A stretch of 64,000 bases of DNA. Origin: Desulfonatronum thiosulfatophilum. Its GTDB lineage: Bacteria > Desulfobacterota > Desulfovibrionia > Desulfovibrionales > Desulfonatronaceae. Below the pieces are notes generated by a model that had not been told where the DNA came from, ran no database searches, and saw only the letters and a list, made by a program, of their open reading frames with translations. Of this stretch, positions 45,432 through 55,142 are shown piece after piece. How positions within the stretch are numbered: the first letter of the stretch is position 1; every line of letters starts with the position of its first letter. The position numbers and the translations under genes are program-made. The stretch spans positions 62,001 to 126,000 of the forward strand of contig NZ_FMXO01000014.1 in the NCBI RefSeq assembly GCF_900104215.1, given 5' to 3'.

Positions 45432-46157
45432 TCATAGACAAAAATCCTCACCAAGATATACTTTTCGAGCACTTGAATCCGCCACGATTTCCTCCGGAGA
45501 GCCTTCAAAAATGGCTTTCCCTTCGAAAACAATGGAGGCTCTGGTGCAAATTTTCAATGTCTCGCGGACATTGTGATCTGAAATCAACACCCCGATGCCC
45601 CGTTCTCTGAGCGAAGTAATGATGACCTGAATATCATCCACCGCAAGTGGATCAATACCCGCAAATGGTTCATCCAACAACATGAATTTTGGATTGCGAA
45701 TCAGGGCGCGGGCGATCTCCAGCCTTCGACGTTCACCACCGGACAAATACATGGCCTTCTGATCTGCCAGCTTGGAAATCCCCAACTCTTCCATCAAGGC
45801 TTCCGCTTTTTTGTGCTGAATGGAACGGGATAAATCAGTGTATTCAAAAATAATCTGCAGGTTTTGCAGGACAGTCAACTTTTTGAAAACCGAGCTTTCC
45901 TGGGGCAGATAACTCAGCCCCAGACGGGCTCGCTCATGCAGCGGCCATGTCGTGATTTGCTGCCCGTCCAGCTCGACGGATCCGCCCGAAGGCTTAACCA
46001 CTCCGACCAGCATGTAAAACGTCGTGGTTTTGCCTGCGCCGTTGGGCCCCAGCAGCCCAACGATTTCTCCCTGCCGCACACGAACAGTGATTCCGCGGAC
46101 TACCTCTTTTTGGCCGAAGGATTTACGCAGATCACTGCCGATCAGTATTGAACTCAT
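45432..46157 (-). CDS. lptB: Lipopolysaccharide export ATPase LptB
   Basis: A 241-residue ABC ATPase powering LPS extraction from the inner membrane. It shows Walker A GPNGAGKTT, signature YLSGGERRRLEIARAL, Walker B FMLLDEPFAGIDP and the switch His in ISDHN. The ATG at 46157 overlaps the lptA stop (46154) by 4 bp. The permease genes lptF and lptG are not in the window. Confidence 0.96.
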   Translation of the reverse strand: MSSILIGSDLRKSFGQKEVVRGITVRVRQGEIVGLLGPNGAGKTTTFYMLVGVVKPSGGSVELDGQQITTWPLHERARLGLSYLPQESSVFKKLTVLQNLQIIFEYTDLSRSIQHKKAEALMEELGISKLADQKAMYLSGGERRRLEIARALIRNPKFMLLDEPFAGIDPLAVDDIQVIITSLRERGIGVLISDHNVRETLKICTRASIVFEGKAIFEGSPEEIVADSSARKVYLGEDFCL

Positions 46158-46714
46158 TGCTCCCCCTGCTCGCGGGGCAGCATGAAAACGCCCTCCACTC
46201 TCCGATCCTTGCGTCCCTGCACGTCTACCTCTTTCTCCTGGACGTTGAGCGTGATTACATTGCCTTCCAGCTTGGTGCCTCCGCCTTCCACAATGGCATT
46301 TCCCTCCAGGCGCAGCACCCCCTGATCGACCCAATATGTAGCCATATCCCCGTGGCCGATCCGCTCTTCATGCTTCAAAAAAACCTTGCCTAGGGCGATC
46401 ATCTTATCAATATCCACCTGGGCTTCCATGTCCTGTTCCACGGACACGTCTTCCGGACGATCCTCCCGGGGCAAGGTCCGCAAAAAAATCAGCAGCCGTT
46501 CCGAGCGGAGTTGAAAATTCGGCCTGTCCACATGCACATTTCCGATGAACTCTATCTGGTGTTTATGGTGATCATAGCGCAAACGCTCAGCCGTGATCCG
46601 GGTGGGCACGGCCTCCTCGTCATTCGCCCAGCTCCATGCCGCGAAGGCCGTGACTGCGACGAGGCACAACAATACGGATTTCCAAGCCATGTTCAATGGG
46701 CGACGAACAGCCAC
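46154..46714 (-). CDS. lptA: LPS transport periplasmic protein LptA
   Basis: A 186-residue OstA-like protein with an N-terminal signal (about 10-30, ending SWA-N) and the LptA pattern (ITAERLRYDHHKHQIEFIGN; later DMATYWVDQGVLRLEGNAIV). It forms the periplasmic bridge for LPS. The GTG at 46714 directly follows the lptC stop and has AAGGG upstream; an ATG 8 codons later is an alternative. Confidence 0.9.
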   Translation of the reverse strand: MAVRRPLNMAWKSVLLCLVAVTAFAAWSWANDEEAVPTRITAERLRYDHHKHQIEFIGNVHVDRPNFQLRSERLLIFLRTLPREDRPEDVSVEQDMEAQVDIDKMIALGKVFLKHEERIGHGDMATYWVDQGVLRLEGNAIVEGGGTKLEGNVITLNVQEKEVDVQGRKDRRVEGVFMLPREQGEQ

Positions 46715-47275
46715 TTACAACCCTTTGGAAAAATTGTTTTTGGTAATGATAACCTCCACGCCGCCTTCGGCATTGACCACCCAGGTCGTCAGATCGACAT
46801 CCCCTTTTTCGGAACGCAGCTGCAACCCTTGACGGTCCAGCAGGATGTCTCCGGACAAAAAGATGGTGTCGTCCATCTGGACAAAAATGGCTTCCCGAGA
46901 ATTCAGGTATGTCGGACCGTATTCCATATGCACTCCTGACCAGAGCCGGATATCGCTGGAGGCTTGATCCACCTCGCCCAGGGGCGCGTTGACGATCACC
47001 GGAACATCATTTCCGACCAGATTCTTGGTGATGTACGGAGAATTGAGCAGAACCACCTGCTGTCCCTGGTCATAAGACGCCGAATTGGCCTTCAAGGTCC
47101 AAAGCATTCGTCCCTGCTGTCCCAATCGCATTTCCACTCCGCTCATGCTTACATCCACGTCGACATCCTCGGCCATGGGACCGATGGTTCGCCGCTCCTG
47201 TTCCGAATCCTTTGAAAAAACAAAAAAGCCCACAACCAGCAGGCAGACAAGCCCAATGAGTATTTTTCGATGCAT
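46715..47275 (-). CDS. lptC: LPS export protein LptC
   Basis: A 186-residue bitopic protein: an N-terminal transmembrane helix (about 5-22) and a periplasmic beta-jellyroll (MRLGQQGRMLWTLKANSASY, GDVDLTTWVVNAEGGVEV) as in LptC. The ATG at 47275 has GGTGGAGG 5 nt upstream. It stands first in the lptCAB-rpoN operon. Confidence 0.9.
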   Translation of the reverse strand: MHRKILIGLVCLLVVGFFVFSKDSEQERRTIGPMAEDVDVDVSMSGVEMRLGQQGRMLWTLKANSASYDQGQQVVLLNSPYITKNLVGNDVPVIVNAPLGEVDQASSDIRLWSGVHMEYGPTYLNSREAIFVQMDDTIFLSGDILLDRQGLQLRSEKGDVDLTTWVVNAEGGVEVIITKNNFSKGL

Positions 47276-47872
<597 letters not shown>

Positions 47873-48685
47873 GTGACTCATCCTGAATCAAACCAAACAG
47901 TACGCCTGAACAAGGTGCTGGCGCAATCCGGACTCTGCTCACGCCGGGCGGCGGATGAAATGATTCTGGAGGGAGCCGTCATGGTCAACGGCGAAGTGAC
48001 GAGAACTCCGGGTATCCGCATTGATCCAGGCCGGGACCGCGTTCGGGTTCGCGGCAAGGATATCCCGCTTACCCCGGAGAAACACCGCGAACTCCTGTAT
48101 CTGGCCATGCACAAGCCCCCCGACGTGGTGACCACGGCCCACGATCCCCAGGGCCGGAAGACCGTCATGGACCTCCTTTCCTCTGAAATACGCCGCCGAA
48201 GGCCGTTTCCCGTTGGCCGCCTGGATCTACTGTCCGAAGGACTGCTCCTGCTGACCACGGACGGCGAAACGGCCCTGCGCATGACCCACCCTCGCTGGGA
48301 ACATCCCAAAACATACCATGTTCGGGTCCGTGGTCACGTGACGCGGGAGAAACTCGAGACCATGCGCAGCGGAATGCAGCTTGCCGAGGGCGAGCGGCTG
48401 GCACCCGTGGAGGTTCGCATCATTGGCAATGATGGAACGTCATACCGCCAAAATGGCCGCCATTCCGAAGGAGGCGTGATTCTGGAAATGACGCTGCGCC
48501 AGGGCGTGAACCGGCAAATCCGGCGGATGTGCCGCGATCTTCGCCTGCATGTTCTGGGTCTGCGACGGTTGAGCCAGGGTCCCATCCAGCTCGGCGATTT
48601 GCCCAGCGGCGCATGCCGGTCCCTGACTCCCAAGGAAATCAACGCCCTGCTCGACTCCCTCGACTTGAACAGGAGACCCGCATGA
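47873..48685 (+). CDS. RsuA/RluB-family pseudouridine synthase
   Basis: About 270 residues. An N-terminal S4 RNA-binding domain (VRLNKVLAQSGLCSRRAADE) is followed by a pseudouridine synthase catalytic domain with the active Asp in PVGRLDLLSEGLLLLT. It modifies uridine in rRNA; RluB-like (23S) or RsuA-like (16S) cannot be settled. GTG 47873 is chosen as the likely start, without a clear ribosome site. Its stop overlaps the next gene by 4 bp. Confidence 0.88.
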   Translation: MTHPESNQTVRLNKVLAQSGLCSRRAADEMILEGAVMVNGEVTRTPGIRIDPGRDRVRVRGKDIPLTPEKHRELLYLAMHKPPDVVTTAHDPQGRKTVMDLLSSEIRRRRPFPVGRLDLLSEGLLLLTTDGETALRMTHPRWEHPKTYHVRVRGHVTREKLETMRSGMQLAEGERLAPVEVRIIGNDGTSYRQNGRHSEGGVILEMTLRQGVNRQIRRMCRDLRLHVLGLRRLSQGPIQLGDLPSGACRSLTPKEINALLDSLDLNRRPA

Positions 48686-49614
48686 TCCATCTTTTCTTCT
48701 GCCCGCAAATGACGGAAACAGCTCTGCGCATCCACACGGCCCATCCGAAAGATATCACCCTCGGGCGGATCGACTGGTCCTATTTCCAGGATGGCTTTCC
48801 CAACCTGCGGATCGAAAACGCTCCCAATCTCCGCAACCGTGACGTGGCCTTTCTCGGAACCCTGACCACCCCCGGAGAGATGTTCGCCCAACTGGCCGTG
48901 CTTTTCGAATTGCCTCGGTATGCCGTACGCTCCTTCAAGCTGATCCTGCCCTACTTTCCCACGGGAACCATGGAACGGGTCGAGGAAGAAGGCCAGATCG
49001 CCACGGCCGCCACTCTGGCCCGCCTGCTCTCGGACATTCCGCTATCCATGTCCGGCCCGGCCCAGATCGTCATCTACGACATCCATGCCCTGCAGGAGCG
49101 CTTCTATTTTTCGGACAGCGTCATTCCCCGGCTTGAAACCGCCGTGCATCTGCTCAAGGAAGAGATCCAGAGTCTGCCCGACGTGTCTATCGCTTTTCCG
49201 GATGAAGGCGCCTGGAAGCGCTTCGGGCGACTCTTTTCGGAATTTCCGCAGATTGTCTGCCTCAAGGCCCGACAGGGAGATCGCCGGGGCGTCCTGATCA
49301 AGGAAGGCGATCCTCGCGACCGGCACGTCCTCATTGTGGACGACCTGATCATGTCCGGTGGGACCCTGATCGAGTGCAAGAACGTTCTCCTGGAAAAAGG
49401 CGCAACCTGCGTCAGCGCCTTTGCAACCCACGGAGTATTTCCGGATAGGGCATGGATGCGTCTGGAGAATGAAGGATTTCAAACCATCTGGATCACGGAC
49501 TCCTGCCCCGCCCAAGCCGAGGCCGTCTATAGCCGGTCTCCATTCCAGGTCATATCCTTGGCCCGGGATATTGCCAGAATCCTGCTTGAACCGTTATCAC
49601 CGCCCAGCGACTGA
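48682..49614 (+). CDS. PRPP-synthetase-like protein
   Basis: A 310-residue relative of ribose-phosphate pyrophosphokinase. The PRPP loop VLIVDDLIMSGGTLIECK is intact, but the usual DLHxxQIQGFF motif is changed to YDIHALQERFYF, and LPYFPTGTMERVEEEGQIAT replaces the typical RQDRK segment. It resembles divergent class II (plant PRS3/4-like) enzymes. AGGAG precedes ATG 48682, overlapping the upstream gene. It may make PRPP or act as a regulator. Confidence 0.75.
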   Translation: MIHLFFCPQMTETALRIHTAHPKDITLGRIDWSYFQDGFPNLRIENAPNLRNRDVAFLGTLTTPGEMFAQLAVLFELPRYAVRSFKLILPYFPTGTMERVEEEGQIATAATLARLLSDIPLSMSGPAQIVIYDIHALQERFYFSDSVIPRLETAVHLLKEEIQSLPDVSIAFPDEGAWKRFGRLFSEFPQIVCLKARQGDRRGVLIKEGDPRDRHVLIVDDLIMSGGTLIECKNVLLEKGATCVSAFATHGVFPDRAWMRLENEGFQTIWITDSCPAQAEAVYSRSPFQVISLARDIARILLEPLSPPSD

Positions 49615-49674
49615 GCGTGCTCATCACGCCTACCTTTCCGACACCATCTTCCATGTCCACCCAAGGAGAGAAAC

Positions 49675-50052
49675 ATGATCCCCGACGACCTGTTGTATTC
49701 CGCATCTCATGAATGGGCCCGTATAGACGGCCAGGAAGCGCTGGTCGGAATCACGGACTTCGCCCAGTGCCAGCTCGGCGACATCACCTTCATCGAACTG
49801 CCCTCGGCGGGCGACGGCGTCGCTCAGGGCCGGGAAATTGGCAGTATCGAATCGGTCAAGGCGGCAACCGAACTGAACAGTCCGGTTACCGGAACGGTTC
49901 TGGAAGTAAATGAAGAACTGGACGGCGCCCCGGAAAAAATCAACCGGGATCCCTACGGCGCCGGCTGGATGATCCGCGTCAAACTCTCCGAAACGCCGCG
50001 GGAGCTGCTCACATCAGAGCAATACAAAGTCCTGGCCGAATGCCGCGAGTAG
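49675..50052 (+). CDS. gcvH: Glycine cleavage system H protein
   Basis: A 125-residue lipoyl carrier that shuttles the aminomethyl group in glycine cleavage. The lipoyl-lysine site is in GSIESVKAATELNSPVTG. AGGAGAG lies upstream of the ATG. It precedes gcvPA by 3 bp in one operon. Confidence 0.96.
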   Translation: MIPDDLLYSASHEWARIDGQEALVGITDFAQCQLGDITFIELPSAGDGVAQGREIGSIESVKAATELNSPVTGTVLEVNEELDGAPEKINRDPYGAGWMIRVKLSETPRELLTSEQYKVLAECRE

Positions 50053-50055
50053 CCC

Positions 50056-51387
50056 ATGCCCTATATTCCTCACACCCCGGATGAACAGCGACGGATGCTG
50101 GATGTGATCGGCGCGGCCGGCATGGACGATCTGTTCGCGGAAATTCCCGAGACGCTTCGTCCCAAAAGCTTCGACCTGCCCGAAGGCCTTGGCGAACATG
50201 AAGTGCTGAGCCGACTGGAAGCCTTGGCGAACAAGAACAATACCCAGTTGATCAGCTTTCTGGGCGCCGGTTTCTACGATCATGCCATTCCCGCGGCCGT
50301 GGACTTTCTGACCTCCCGGGGGGAATTCGCCACGGCATACACCCCTTATCAGCCTGAAGCCTCCCAAGGGTCCCTGCAGGCCATTTTCGAATACCAGACG
50401 GCCATTGCCAGGCTTCTGGACATGGATTTCGCCAACGCATCGGTCTACGACGGCGGTACCGCCCTCTACGAAGCCATGATGATGGCGGTGCGCCAGACCA
50501 AACGTCGCAGAATCGTGGTGGATGAATGCGTCAACCCCATCTATCGCCGCATGCTGGACTGCTACACCTCGAACCTGTCCCTGGAGATGATCCTGGTGCC
50601 GCACCAGGAAGGTTCGTCCGACATGGAGGCCCTTTCCGCGGCCGTGGATGAAAACACCGCCGGGGTTATTGTCCAGAACCCAAATTTTTTCGGAGTCATC
50701 CAGGACTTCACCGACCTGTTCTCCCACGTCCGGAACCACGGCGCCTTGAACATTATCTCCGTCTATCCCCTGATGCAGGCGATCCTGAAGACCCCGGGCG
50801 CCATGGGGGCGGACATCGCAACGGCAGAAGGCCAGAGCCTGGGATTGCCGCTGAGCTTCGGCGGGCCCTACCTGGGCATGATGACCTGCTCCAAAGCCTT
50901 GATCCGCCAGATGCCCGGACGCATTGTCGGGAGAACCACGGATGCCGAAGAGCGGACCGGCTACGTCCTGACCCTGCAGGCCCGGGAACAGCATATCCGC
51001 CGTCAGAAAGCCACGTCCAACATCTGCTCCAATCAGGCCCTGTGCGCCATGCGGGCCATTGTCTACCTCTGCCTGATGGGCCCCAGGGGGCTGGCCAACA
51101 CGGCGACCCACTGTACTGAACTGGCCCATTACGCCGCCAGACGGCTGCTCAAACTCCCGGGAACAAGAATGCTCAGCCCGGCGCCCTTTGCCAATGAATT
51201 CGCCCTGGTCCTGCCGCGACCGGCCTATCACGTCATCGACCGGTTGACCCGGCGCGGTTTTTTGCCCGGCTTTCCCCTGGGCCGCTATTATTCCGGCCTG
51301 GAGAATGTTCTGCTTGTGGCCTGCACGGAAAAAAACACTCGCGAAGACATCGGCATTCTCAAGGAACTGCTGGGAGGGGCATTATGA
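50056..51387 (+). CDS. gcvPA: Glycine dehydrogenase (decarboxylating) subunit 1
   Basis: A 443-residue N-terminal half of the P protein in two-subunit form (TPYQPEASQGSLQAIFEYQT, YDGGTALYEAMMMA, KATSNICSNQAL). With GcvPB it decarboxylates glycine and loads the aminomethyl group on GcvH. Its stop overlaps gcvPB by 4 bp. Confidence 0.96.
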   Translation: MPYIPHTPDEQRRMLDVIGAAGMDDLFAEIPETLRPKSFDLPEGLGEHEVLSRLEALANKNNTQLISFLGAGFYDHAIPAAVDFLTSRGEFATAYTPYQPEASQGSLQAIFEYQTAIARLLDMDFANASVYDGGTALYEAMMMAVRQTKRRRIVVDECVNPIYRRMLDCYTSNLSLEMILVPHQEGSSDMEALSAAVDENTAGVIVQNPNFFGVIQDFTDLFSHVRNHGALNIISVYPLMQAILKTPGAMGADIATAEGQSLGLPLSFGGPYLGMMTCSKALIRQMPGRIVGRTTDAEERTGYVLTLQAREQHIRRQKATSNICSNQALCAMRAIVYLCLMGPRGLANTATHCTELAHYAARRLLKLPGTRMLSPAPFANEFALVLPRPAYHVIDRLTRRGFLPGFPLGRYYSGLENVLLVACTEKNTREDIGILKELLGGAL

Positions 51388-52835
51388 AAACCATATTCGA
51401 CCAATCCGTCTCCGGGCGACCCGGTGTTGGAATGCGCGAGCTGAAAAAGGACCTGACCGGTCTGATCCCCCAGGAACTGGCAAGAACCAGCCTGCCCTGT
51501 CTGCCCCAGGTCGGGGAGCTGGACGTGGTCCGCCATTTCACCCGCCTTTCCCGACTGAATTTCGGAGTGGACAGCCATTTCTATCCCCTGGGTTCGTGCA
51601 CCATGAAGTACAGCCCCAAGTTCATGGAACAGGCCGCCGCCCTGCCCGGTTTCAGCCGACTGCACCCCCTTGTTCCCCAGTTCAGGGGCGCGGGCCACTT
51701 CGCCCAGGGTGCCCTGGAAGTGATCTTCGAAACCGAACAACTGCTCTGCGAAATAACGGGTATGGCCGGATTCACCGTGCATCCCATGGCCGGATCCCAC
51801 GGCGAACTCACCGGCGCCATGATCATCGCCGCCTACCACAAGGACAAAGGCCGCAAGCGGACCAAAGTTATTGTGCCGGATTCGGCCCACGGAACGAATC
51901 CGGCATCCGCGGCCATTGCTGGATTCGACGTGATCAGCCTGGAATCCAAGGACGGAATTGTCGATCCGGAGGCCCTTGAAGCGGCCCTCAGCGAGGACGT
52001 GGCCGCGGTGATGATGACCTGCCCCAATACATTGGGGCTGTTTGAACTGCATCTGCCCCGGATCGTGGAACTGGTCCGGTCAGTGGACGCCCTGCTCTAC
52101 TACGATGGAGCAAACCTGAACGCCATTCTGGGCAAAATGCGTGTGGGGGACGCCGGTTTCGACGTAGTCCACCTGAATCTGCACAAGACCTTCGGCACCC
52201 CTCATGGCGGAGGCGGTCCGGGATCCGGTCCGGTGGGCGTCAGCGAACGTCTGGTGGAATTCTTGCCCATATCACGAGTGGTCAAGCTGGAAGACGGTCA
52301 GTTTTTTCTGGACTACGACTACCCGAAGTCCATCGGATATGTCGCCCCGTTTTACGGGAATTTCGGCGTCTACCTCAAGGCGTACGCCTACATCCTGCGC
52401 CTGGGCCGCGAGGGCCTGATCCGGGTTTCCGAAAACGCCGTTCTCGCGGCGAACTACCTGCGCAAGCGTCTGGAAGAACACCTGGAAATCCCCTACAACA
52501 GGATCTGCATGCACGAATTCGTGGCCTCGGCCGTGCGTCAGGCCGCCCAAGGCGTACGAGCCGTGGATATTGCCAAAGCCCTGCTGGACAAGGGACACCA
52601 CGCGCCCACGGTCTACTTCCCCCTGATCGTCAAGGAAGCGTTGATGTTCGAGCCCACGGAAACCGAATCCCTGGAAACCCTGGATCAGTTCGTGAATGAC
52701 CTGATCGAGATCCTGGAACAGGCCGAACACGACCCCGCCTCCATTCAGTCCGCACCTCATCAAACACCCGTGGGCCGCCTGGATGAAGTCAAGGCCGCCC
52801 GCAACCTGGAACTGACGGACCACTGCGGACTCTGA
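51384..52835 (+). CDS. gcvPB: Glycine dehydrogenase (decarboxylating) subunit 2
   Basis: A 483-residue PLP-bearing half of the P protein. The PLP lysine lies in VHLNLHKTFGTPHGGGGPG, with DSAHGTNPASAA and LGSCTMKYSPK-like PLGSCTMKYSP also present. The operon has no gcvT or lpd, so these must be elsewhere. Confidence 0.96.
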   Translation: MKTIFDQSVSGRPGVGMRELKKDLTGLIPQELARTSLPCLPQVGELDVVRHFTRLSRLNFGVDSHFYPLGSCTMKYSPKFMEQAAALPGFSRLHPLVPQFRGAGHFAQGALEVIFETEQLLCEITGMAGFTVHPMAGSHGELTGAMIIAAYHKDKGRKRTKVIVPDSAHGTNPASAAIAGFDVISLESKDGIVDPEALEAALSEDVAAVMMTCPNTLGLFELHLPRIVELVRSVDALLYYDGANLNAILGKMRVGDAGFDVVHLNLHKTFGTPHGGGGPGSGPVGVSERLVEFLPISRVVKLEDGQFFLDYDYPKSIGYVAPFYGNFGVYLKAYAYILRLGREGLIRVSENAVLAANYLRKRLEEHLEIPYNRICMHEFVASAVRQAAQGVRAVDIAKALLDKGHHAPTVYFPLIVKEALMFEPTETESLETLDQFVNDLIEILEQAEHDPASIQSAPHQTPVGRLDEVKAARNLELTDHCGL

Positions 52836-53142
52836 TTCCTTCGCTGACATAAAAAATGCCGTGAGATTCCGAACGGGATCTCACGGCATGCTGATCGACT
52901 TCGTCGCCGGACCAGCAAGAATCTCTGCCGGCTCGAAAATCACTCCGAAAATGCTCAAAAACTTGCGGCAATCAAAGAGGATACATCCTGGGAGCGCCGC
53001 ACCCCAGTGCGGCCAGCGGTGTAACGCACCAGTACCAAGTTCCGGCTGGAGCGTGGCCCAGTAACTGGGTTACGAAGCTCCACGCAGGATGAGATCCCCT
53101 TGCACGCGAAACCTCATCGCCCGACCTCTTTGAGCAGTTACA
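52836..53142. other. Intergenic region between convergent genes
   Basis: About 307 bp between gcvPB and the VOC gene. Apart from the hairpin at 52851-52889 nothing was recognised. A short open frame inside it has no ribosome site or family. Confidence 0.5.
52851..52889 (-). terminator. Terminator hairpin between gcvPB and the VOC gene
   Basis: A perfect 12-bp stem (52856-52867 with 52878-52889), 10-nt loop. The T-run (complement of 52851-52856) follows it on the minus strand, so it is a good terminator for the VOC gene transcript. For gcvPB it offers a hairpin without T-run. Confidence 0.75.
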
Positions 53143-53535
53143 TCACTCCTTCATCTTGTAGGTGATCGCTGAGATCACCGCCCCTTGCGGGTCCTGAAGC
53201 ACGCAAAACCGCCCCACCCCTGGAATGTCCGTTGGCGGCACAAGCACCCGTCCTCCGAGTTCTTTCGCTTTCCCTGCCGTGGCATCCACGTCGTCAACAG
53301 TAACGTACGTTCCCCAATGGGGAGGAGTACCGGCCGGAACCTGCGACGGCATGGGCATCATGCCGCCGACCTCCTCTCCCCCTGCCTTGATCACGCTGTA
53401 ATCCATGCCTTCCATGGGCATGCCCGAAATCTCCCAGCCGAAAAGGGTCCCGTAAAACTTTTTCGCGCCGTCGACATCCGCGGTAAGCAGTTCGTTCCAG
53501 CTGAAGGCGCCGTGGGTTTCATACTTGTTGCTCAT
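53143..53535 (-). CDS. VOC-family (glyoxalase-like) protein
   Basis: A 130-residue single-gene VOC-superfamily protein. The paired beta-alpha-beta units are recognisable (FSWNELLTADVDGAKKFYGT; HWGTYVTVDDVDATAGKAKE; CVLQDPQGAVISAI with the metal-ligand type Glu/Gln region). Substrate unknown; such proteins often act in detoxification. It has a good promoter and its own terminator, so it is monocistronic. Confidence 0.87.
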   Translation of the reverse strand: MSNKYETHGAFSWNELLTADVDGAKKFYGTLFGWEISGMPMEGMDYSVIKAGGEEVGGMMPMPSQVPAGTPPHWGTYVTVDDVDATAGKAKELGGRVLVPPTDIPGVGRFCVLQDPQGAVISAITYKMKE

Positions 53536-53625
53536 GATCGCTCCTTTGTTTGGTTTCCGTTTTCATGATCAGCCTGTCTTGCAGCAGGATGCGGGTAACA
53601 CGCAGACCTGTGCAAAATAACACGA

Positions 53626-53654
53626 TGTATAGTTTTATATTTTTATGTTGTAAA
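53626..53654 (-). promoter_or_regulatory. Promoter of the VOC gene
   Basis: On the minus strand TTTACA (53654-53649) and TATACA (53631-53626) are 17 nt apart in an AT-rich stretch, about 90 nt before the VOC start. Confidence 0.6.
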
Positions 53655-53698
53655 AAATTATTGAAACGTATACATTCACGCCAACAAATCAACAACTT

Positions 53699-53728
53699 TT
53701 GACAAGACTCCAGCACCACGGATCTATC
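53699..53728 (+). promoter_or_regulatory. Possible promoter of the FecCD-type ABC operon
   Basis: TTGACA (53699-53704) and TCTATC (53723-53728) are 18 nt apart, about 185 nt before the start of the binding protein. The -35 is perfect; the -10 is moderate. Confidence 0.45.
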
Positions 53729-53914
53729 GGTCAAATCAACAGCCGTTTCGTGACGTCTCGTTGCCGCTCCTGACTCCGTCTCGGCTTGAAAAGATGCAAC
53801 CTCATGGCAATCATCATGAATTCCGCAACACTACCAGGCAATCATCCTCTGATCAATCGACCCATTCGATCAACTTTGTCCCGGCTGGCCGGGTATATGC
53901 AGGGAGAATACAAC

Positions 53915-55039
53915 ATGCGACACGTCTCGTCGCGCCTCGCGATCATTCCGGCTATCCTCCTCTACGGCATGATTTGGTCCCTGCCGACCATGGCTCATGC
54001 CCGGCAGACCATCGACATCCTGGGCCGGGAGGTGACCATCCCGGCCCAGGTGGACCGGGTGATCTGCTCCGGCTCGGGATGTCTGCGTCTGCTGGTGTAC
54101 TTACAGGGGCATGACCGGATTGTAGGAGTCGACAGTGCGGAAAAAGGCGGTCTCCCCTTTTCCACGGAGGCCCGGCCCTATGCGGTGACCCAGCCGCACC
54201 TCGGCGAACACCCTCTGTTCGGGGAATTTCGAGGCCATGACAATCCGGAGTTGATCGCGGCTCTGGCCCCTGGACCGCAAGTGATCCTCAAGACCAATGC
54301 CCCCCGTGACGGCGGCACGGACATGCTTCAGGCCAAGACCGGCATTCCTGTTATCGGCCTGGGCTACGGGAATTTGACCACCCAGCGGGATAATCTCAAT
54401 CAGACCTTGCGAGTAATGGGTCATGTTCTGGGTTTGGAGGAACGAGCCGAGGCCGTGATTTCTTATTTCGATGTTCTCGAGGCTGATCTGCGACGCCGGG
54501 CCGAGTTGGTTTCCGACGACAAAAGACCGAGCGTCTACATTGGCGGCCTGGCCCACCGCGGCGGCCATGGATTCGCATCCACCGAACCGTCCTATGCACC
54601 TTTCGCATTCCTGAACGTGCGCAATGTGGCCGGGGAACTTGCCGGAAACAAGGAGACCGTGGCCCATGCCACGGTTTCCAAGGAACAGCTCCTACTCTGG
54701 GATCCGGATGTCGTGTTCTTGGACATTTCCACGACCCTCCTCCAATCCGGCGCCAACGGCCTGGAGGAACTGCGAACGGACAAAGCCTACCAGTCCCTGA
54801 GCGTTGTCCGCAGCAACAACGTTTTCGGCGTCTTCCCCTACAATGCCTACACCACGAACTACGAATCCGTGCTCGCCAATGCCTATTACATCGGCACGGT
54901 ACTCTACCCGGAACAATTCGCGGACATCGCCCCCATGGCCAAAGCCGAGGAGATCAGCAACTTTCTCAACGGCGGACCGGCCTTTGAGCACATCAATTCA
55001 AATTTCAACAACCTGGGGTTCAGCAGGGTCACGTTCTGA
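53915..55039 (+). CDS. Iron/cobalamin-type ABC substrate-binding protein
   Basis: A 374-residue secreted class III binding protein. Signal peptide about residues 1-26 (TMAHA-R), then the start of the mature chain IDILGREVTIPAQVDRVICS as in FepB/BtuF-type proteins, and YIGGLAHRGGHGF in the second lobe. GGGAGA precedes ATG 53915. The matching permease starts 950 bp further on, with a toxin-antitoxin pair in between. The partner FmdE protein downstream suggests a molybdate/tungstate or other metal ligand rather than siderophore. Confidence 0.88.
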   Translation: MRHVSSRLAIIPAILLYGMIWSLPTMAHARQTIDILGREVTIPAQVDRVICSGSGCLRLLVYLQGHDRIVGVDSAEKGGLPFSTEARPYAVTQPHLGEHPLFGEFRGHDNPELIAALAPGPQVILKTNAPRDGGTDMLQAKTGIPVIGLGYGNLTTQRDNLNQTLRVMGHVLGLEERAEAVISYFDVLEADLRRRAELVSDDKRPSVYIGGLAHRGGHGFASTEPSYAPFAFLNVRNVAGELAGNKETVAHATVSKEQLLLWDPDVVFLDISTTLLQSGANGLEELRTDKAYQSLSVVRSNNVFGVFPYNAYTTNYESVLANAYYIGTVLYPEQFADIAPMAKAEEISNFLNGGPAFEHINSNFNNLGFSRVTF

Positions 55040-55142
55040 TCAACATCCAGATGGCGACGCGAAAAATTCTCTACATTTGACCAACACCATCATAACGGCT
55101 ACTTTTTGGTACAAATAAATGCACCACAAAGTGGAGTTGCGT

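Larger units (their letters stand above)
53536..53914. other. Divergent promoter region
   Basis: About 379 bp between the VOC gene and the ABC binding-protein gene. It has one promoter for each direction (separate entries), an AT-rich core near 53620-53700 and a leader of about 180 nt before the binding protein. No riboswitch was recognised in the leader. Confidence 0.5.

Noticed and set aside
50014-51231. Long open frame of 405 codons on the minus strand
   Set aside because: Antisense shadow of gcvPA; His/Gln/Gly-rich composition and no family features.
52940-53142. Possible structured RNA or gene fragment between gcvPB and the VOC gene
   Set aside because: Some short inverted repeats exist, but no known RNA motif, no conserved frame and no promoter could be identified.
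53729-53914. Cobalamin or molybdenum-cofactor riboswitch before the ABC operon
   Set aside because: The leader is long enough, but the conserved boxes of these riboswitches were not found.
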